Positions 61,733-64,000 of a DNA stretch of 64,000 bases are shown piece by piece. Each line of letters begins with the position of its first letter. The stretch's first letter is position 1. The stretch is from Streptosporangium pseudovulgare (lineage in GTDB: Bacteria > Actinomycetota > Actinomycetes > Streptosporangiales > Streptosporangiaceae): the NCBI RefSeq assembly GCF_014648055.1, contig NZ_BMQJ01000001.1, forward strand, positions 310,001 through 374,000. Direction: 5' to 3'. The notes under the pieces are model-generated. The model was not told the DNA's origin. It was given only the letters and a program-made list of their open reading frames with translations, and did not search any database. The position numbers and the translations under genes were made by a program.

Positions 61733-62410
61733 GTGAGTGACCTGGCGATAGTCCGTCTCGGTGTCGACTTCCCCTACGAACAGGCATGGGATCTTCAGCG
61801 GCGGCTCCACGCCCGCCGGGTGGCCGGTGAGATCCCCGACACCTGCCTGCTGCTCGAACACGCGCCGGTCTACACGGCCGGCAAGCGCACCGCCCCCGGC
61901 GAACGGCCCACGGATGGCACCCCGGTCATCGACGTCGACCGGGGTGGCCGGATCACCTGGCACGGTCCCGGCCAGCTCGTCGGCTACCCCATCGTCAAGC
62001 TCGGCGGGCCGCTCGACGTGGCCTCCTACGTCCGGCTGCTGGAGGAGACCCTGCTCGGCGTCTGCGCCGACTTCGGGGTGCCCGCCGTACAGGTGCCGGG
62101 GCGCAGCGGCGTCTGGGTGGCCGGCGACCCCTCGCACGGCCTGCCGGACCGCCGGGTCGGCGCGGTGGGCATCCGGGTGTCGCGGGGCGTGACGATGCAC
62201 GGGTTCTCGCTCGACTGCGCCAACGACCCGAGCTGGTACAACCGGATCGTCCCGTGCGGGATCAGCGACGCCGGGGTGTCCTCCCTGTCGGCCGAGACCG
62301 GCCGCCGGATCGTGGTGGACGAGGTCACGCCGTACGCCGAGAAGCGCCTGGCCGAGGCGCTCGGCGCGCGGGCCTTCGAGTTGTTCGAGGAGGACCTCTT
62401 CCGCCCCTAG
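61733..62410 (+). CDS. lipB: Octanoyltransferase LipB
   Basis: The 225-residue enzyme has [19 protein letters not shown] and the catalytic region GVRVSRG / HGFSLDC (here [20 protein letters not shown]), with the acyl-accepting Cys in [15 protein letters not shown]. It moves octanoyl from ACP to the lipoyl domains, here those of the E2 encoded nearby. TACTCT six bases before the GTG is a leaderless pattern. lipA follows after 157 bases. Confidence 0.94.
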   Translation: MSDLAIVRLGVDFPYEQAWDLQRRLHARRVAGEIPDTCLLLEHAPVYTAGKRTAPGERPTDGTPVIDVDRGGRITWHGPGQLVGYPIVKLGGPLDVASYVRLLEETLLGVCADFGVPAVQVPGRSGVWVAGDPSHGLPDRRVGAVGIRVSRGVTMHGFSLDCANDPSWYNRIVPCGISDAGVSSLSAETGRRIVVDEVTPYAEKRLAEALGARAFELFEEDLFRP

Positions 62411-62567
62411 GCGCGCCGGGGGCGGCTCGGGAGGCGGGGCCGGGGAACCCCGGACCGGGGGGCGGGGCCCGAGGGCCCGATCCGCCGCGCGGGGCGGGCG
62501 GCGCGCCGCAGGTCGCCACGGGGTGCCGGGTGCGTCCGCTGTCCGCCGGGGACATAAGCTGAATGGC

Positions 62568-63497
62568 GTGACCGTTGCTCCTGAAGGCCGAAAGCTCCTC
62601 CGCCTGGAGGTTCGCAACAGCCAGACCCCCATCGAGCGCAAGCCCCCGTGGATCAAGACCCGGCTGAAGACGGGCCCTGAGTACACCGAGCTGAAGTCGC
62701 TGGTGAGACGCGAGGGTCTGCACACGGTTTGCGAAGAGGCCGGCTGTCCTAACATCTACGAGTGCTGGGAGGACCGCGAGGCCACGTTCCTCATCGGCGG
62801 CGACCAGTGCACCCGGCGCTGCGACTTCTGCCAGATCGACACCGGCAAGCCCGCCGAGTACGACACCGACGAGCCGCGCAGGGTCGCCGAGTCGGTCCAG
62901 CAGATGGGCCTGCGCTACGCCACCGTGACCGGCGTCGCCCGCGACGACCTGCCCGACGGCGGAGCGTGGCTGTACGCCGAGACCGCCCGGCAGATCCACG
63001 CGATGGTGCCCGGCTGCGGCGTCGAGCTGCTGGTGCCCGACTTCAACGGCGACCAGGCCCAGCTGGAGGAGGTCTTCTCCGCCCGGCCCGAGGTGTTCGC
63101 CCACAACATCGAGACCGTGCCGCGGATCTTCAAGCGCATCCGCCCCGCGTTCCGCTACGAGCGGTCCCTGGAAGTGATCACCAAGGCCCGGCGGGCCGGT
63201 CTGGTGACCAAGTCCAACCTGATCCTCGGCATGGGCGAGGAGCGCGAGGAGGTCCTGCAGGCCATGCGCGACCTCCACGAGGCCGGGTGCGACCTGCTGA
63301 CCGTCACCCAGTACCTCCGCCCCACCCCGCGCCACCACCCGGTGGACCGCTGGGTGAAGCCGGAGGAGTTCGTCGAGCTGCAGAAGGAGGCCGAGGCCAT
63401 CGGTTTCGCCGGGGTCCTGTCCGGCCCGCTGGTCCGCTCCTCCTACCGCGCCGGCCGTCTGTACCAGCAGGCCATCGAGGCCCGCCAGAACGCCTGA
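62568..63497 (+). CDS. lipA: Lipoyl synthase LipA
   Basis: The 309-residue radical-SAM enzyme has the auxiliary cluster motif [13 protein letters not shown], the radical-SAM CxxxCxxC ([11 protein letters not shown]) and the C-terminal RSSYRAG. It inserts two sulfurs into octanoyl groups made by LipB. It needs [4Fe-4S] clusters, linking it to ErpA and the cysteine desulfurase in this window. TAAGCT seven bases before the GTG and no ribosome site suggest leaderless transcription; longer frames have no signal. Confidence 0.95.
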   Translation: MTVAPEGRKLLRLEVRNSQTPIERKPPWIKTRLKTGPEYTELKSLVRREGLHTVCEEAGCPNIYECWEDREATFLIGGDQCTRRCDFCQIDTGKPAEYDTDEPRRVAESVQQMGLRYATVTGVARDDLPDGGAWLYAETARQIHAMVPGCGVELLVPDFNGDQAQLEEVFSARPEVFAHNIETVPRIFKRIRPAFRYERSLEVITKARRAGLVTKSNLILGMGEEREEVLQAMRDLHEAGCDLLTVTQYLRPTPRHHPVDRWVKPEEFVELQKEAEAIGFAGVLSGPLVRSSYRAGRLYQQAIEARQNA

Positions 63498-63573
63498 GGC
63501 CGTCGTACGGCCCGCCGTACCGCCGCGTGCCCGCGCCGCCGTACGGCTCCCGGCCGCGCCGCCGTGCGCCCGT

Positions 63574-63595
63574 GCCGCCGTGTGCTCACGGCGGC
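63574..63595 (+). terminator. Hairpin downstream of lipA
   Basis: GCCGCCGTG and its complement form a 9-bp stem around a TGCT loop, about 75 bases past the lipA stop. The spacer before it carries three GCCGTACGG-like palindromes. Confidence 0.5.
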
Positions 63596-63672
63596 GCGGG
63601 CGGGGGCCGGACCGGTCGGCCACCAGGTCACGTTTTCATCTCTTGCCCACTCGATTTGTATCCTTCATAACT

Positions 63673-64000
63673 ATGGCGAAGAAGCCCGAAGACCAAGAGC
63701 GCCCGGGGCGCGTCAAGCAGCTCCGCATGATCGCTCAGATCATCAAGCAGGCCAACCCCAAGGGGATGCCGATCGTCTACGCGTCGGCGCTCGGCACGCT
63801 TGTGCTGTTCGTCGTGCTCGGTCTGGTCACGGGCTGGTTCTGGTACCTCCTCCTCATCGGGGTGATGGCGGCCCTCATCGTCGGGCTGGTCGTCTTCGGC
63901 CAGCTCGCCCAGCGGGCCCAGTACTCCATGCTGCAGGGCCAGCCGGGCGCCGCCGCGGCGATCCTGCAGAGCATGCGCGGCAACTGGGAGGTGACCCCGG
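63673..64000 (+). CDS. DUF4191-family membrane protein, N-terminal part
   Basis: The gene runs off the window after about 109 codons. The visible part has a basic N-terminus (KKPEDQERPGRVKQLRMIAQ) and two adjacent transmembrane helices (about 38-58 and 60-82), the start of the actinobacterial DUF4191 family that always follows lipA (Rv2219). Function unknown. TATCCT eight bases before the ATG is a leaderless pattern. The next gene in most relatives encodes an RDD protein, then glnA. Confidence 0.9.
   Translation, partial: MAKKPEDQERPGRVKQLRMIAQIIKQANPKGMPIVYASALGTLVLFVVLGLVTGWFWYLLLIGVMAALIVGLVVFGQLAQRAQYSMLQGQPGAAAAILQSMRGNWEVTP

Noticed and set aside
1-64000. tRNA, rRNA, CRISPR, insertion sequences, prophage or a biosynthetic gene cluster
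   Set aside because: I looked for GTTCGANTCC-type T loops, regular short repeats, transposase motifs and PKS/NRPS signatures and found none. A tRNA could still be missed by eye; tRNAscan-SE would settle it.

Overview
This is a very GC-rich stretch of an actinobacterial chromosome. GTG starts, many apparently leaderless genes, actinobacterial families (PimB', FadD15, AdoK, PspAA/PspAB, DUF3043, DUF4191) and an actinobacterial-type cytochrome bcc-aa3 locus all agree with this. The gene order plsC, DUF5304/ArsA/SRPBCC, fadD15, pimB, NlpC/P60, DEDD exonuclease, trpD, ctaE-qcrCAB, ctaF/ctaC, adoK, HesB, DUF3043, cobS, pepA, E2, SDR, lipB, lipA, DUF4191 parallels, from memory, Mycobacterium tuberculosis Rv2182c to Rv2219, and in part the Streptomyces glkA-to-lipA region. 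I infer a Streptosporangiales-like organism (Streptosporangium or Nonomuraea type), but the window alone does not prove the genus. I saw no tRNA, rRNA, CRISPR array, insertion sequence or prophage.

Layout. 1-8500: end of a homocysteine methyltransferase, an AXE1-family esterase, a fluoride-channel pair, PlsC, a lipase-like hydrolase, a beta-propeller-like secreted protein, an EEP nuclease/phosphatase, ROK glucokinase and a DUF5304 protein. 8501-16557: ArsA-like ATPase, SRPBCC protein, metallophosphoesterase, FadD15, PimB mannosyltransferase and two membrane or secreted metallopeptidases. 16758-23187 is the most individual part. It holds two NlpC/P60 wall hydrolases, the first behind a c-di-AMP riboswitch and probably starting at CTG. 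It also holds a Tat-exported serine hydrolase-like protein and a VanZ-like protein, each behind the same 52-bp operator-like repeat, followed by an OmpR/EnvZ-type two-component system. 23441-28558: NYN-domain protein, exonuclease/GIY-YIG fusion, RAM-domain protein, TrpD and a degenerate receiver.

28738-37480 encodes the terminal respiratory supercomplex: ctaE-qcrC-qcrA-qcrB on the plus strand, and ctaC-ctaD-ctaF converging on it from the minus strand, with an L,D-transpeptidase lipoprotein between. 37647-42225: cysteine desulfurase plus TusA, adenosine kinase, an ErpA-type Fe-S carrier and NadA, which needs a [4Fe-4S] cluster. 42326-45883: a SIMPL-domain protein and the envelope-stress cassette pspA-pspAA-htpX-pspAB. 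46032-55005: DUF3043 protein, a small secreted aromatic-rich protein, an SMI1/KNR4 membrane protein, an aldo/keto reductase, CobU and CobS of cobalamin assembly, and a GntR-controlled membrane module. 55134-64000: PepA, then lipoamide metabolism (E3, E2, LipB, LipA) with an SDR epimerase and a peptidase E homologue, ending in a truncated DUF4191 gene.

The window combines conserved housekeeping genes (respiration, lipoylation, Fe-S and NAD supply, mannolipid and wall synthesis) with an accessory cell-envelope block. The strongest candidate for an undescribed system is the 18061-22253 module.
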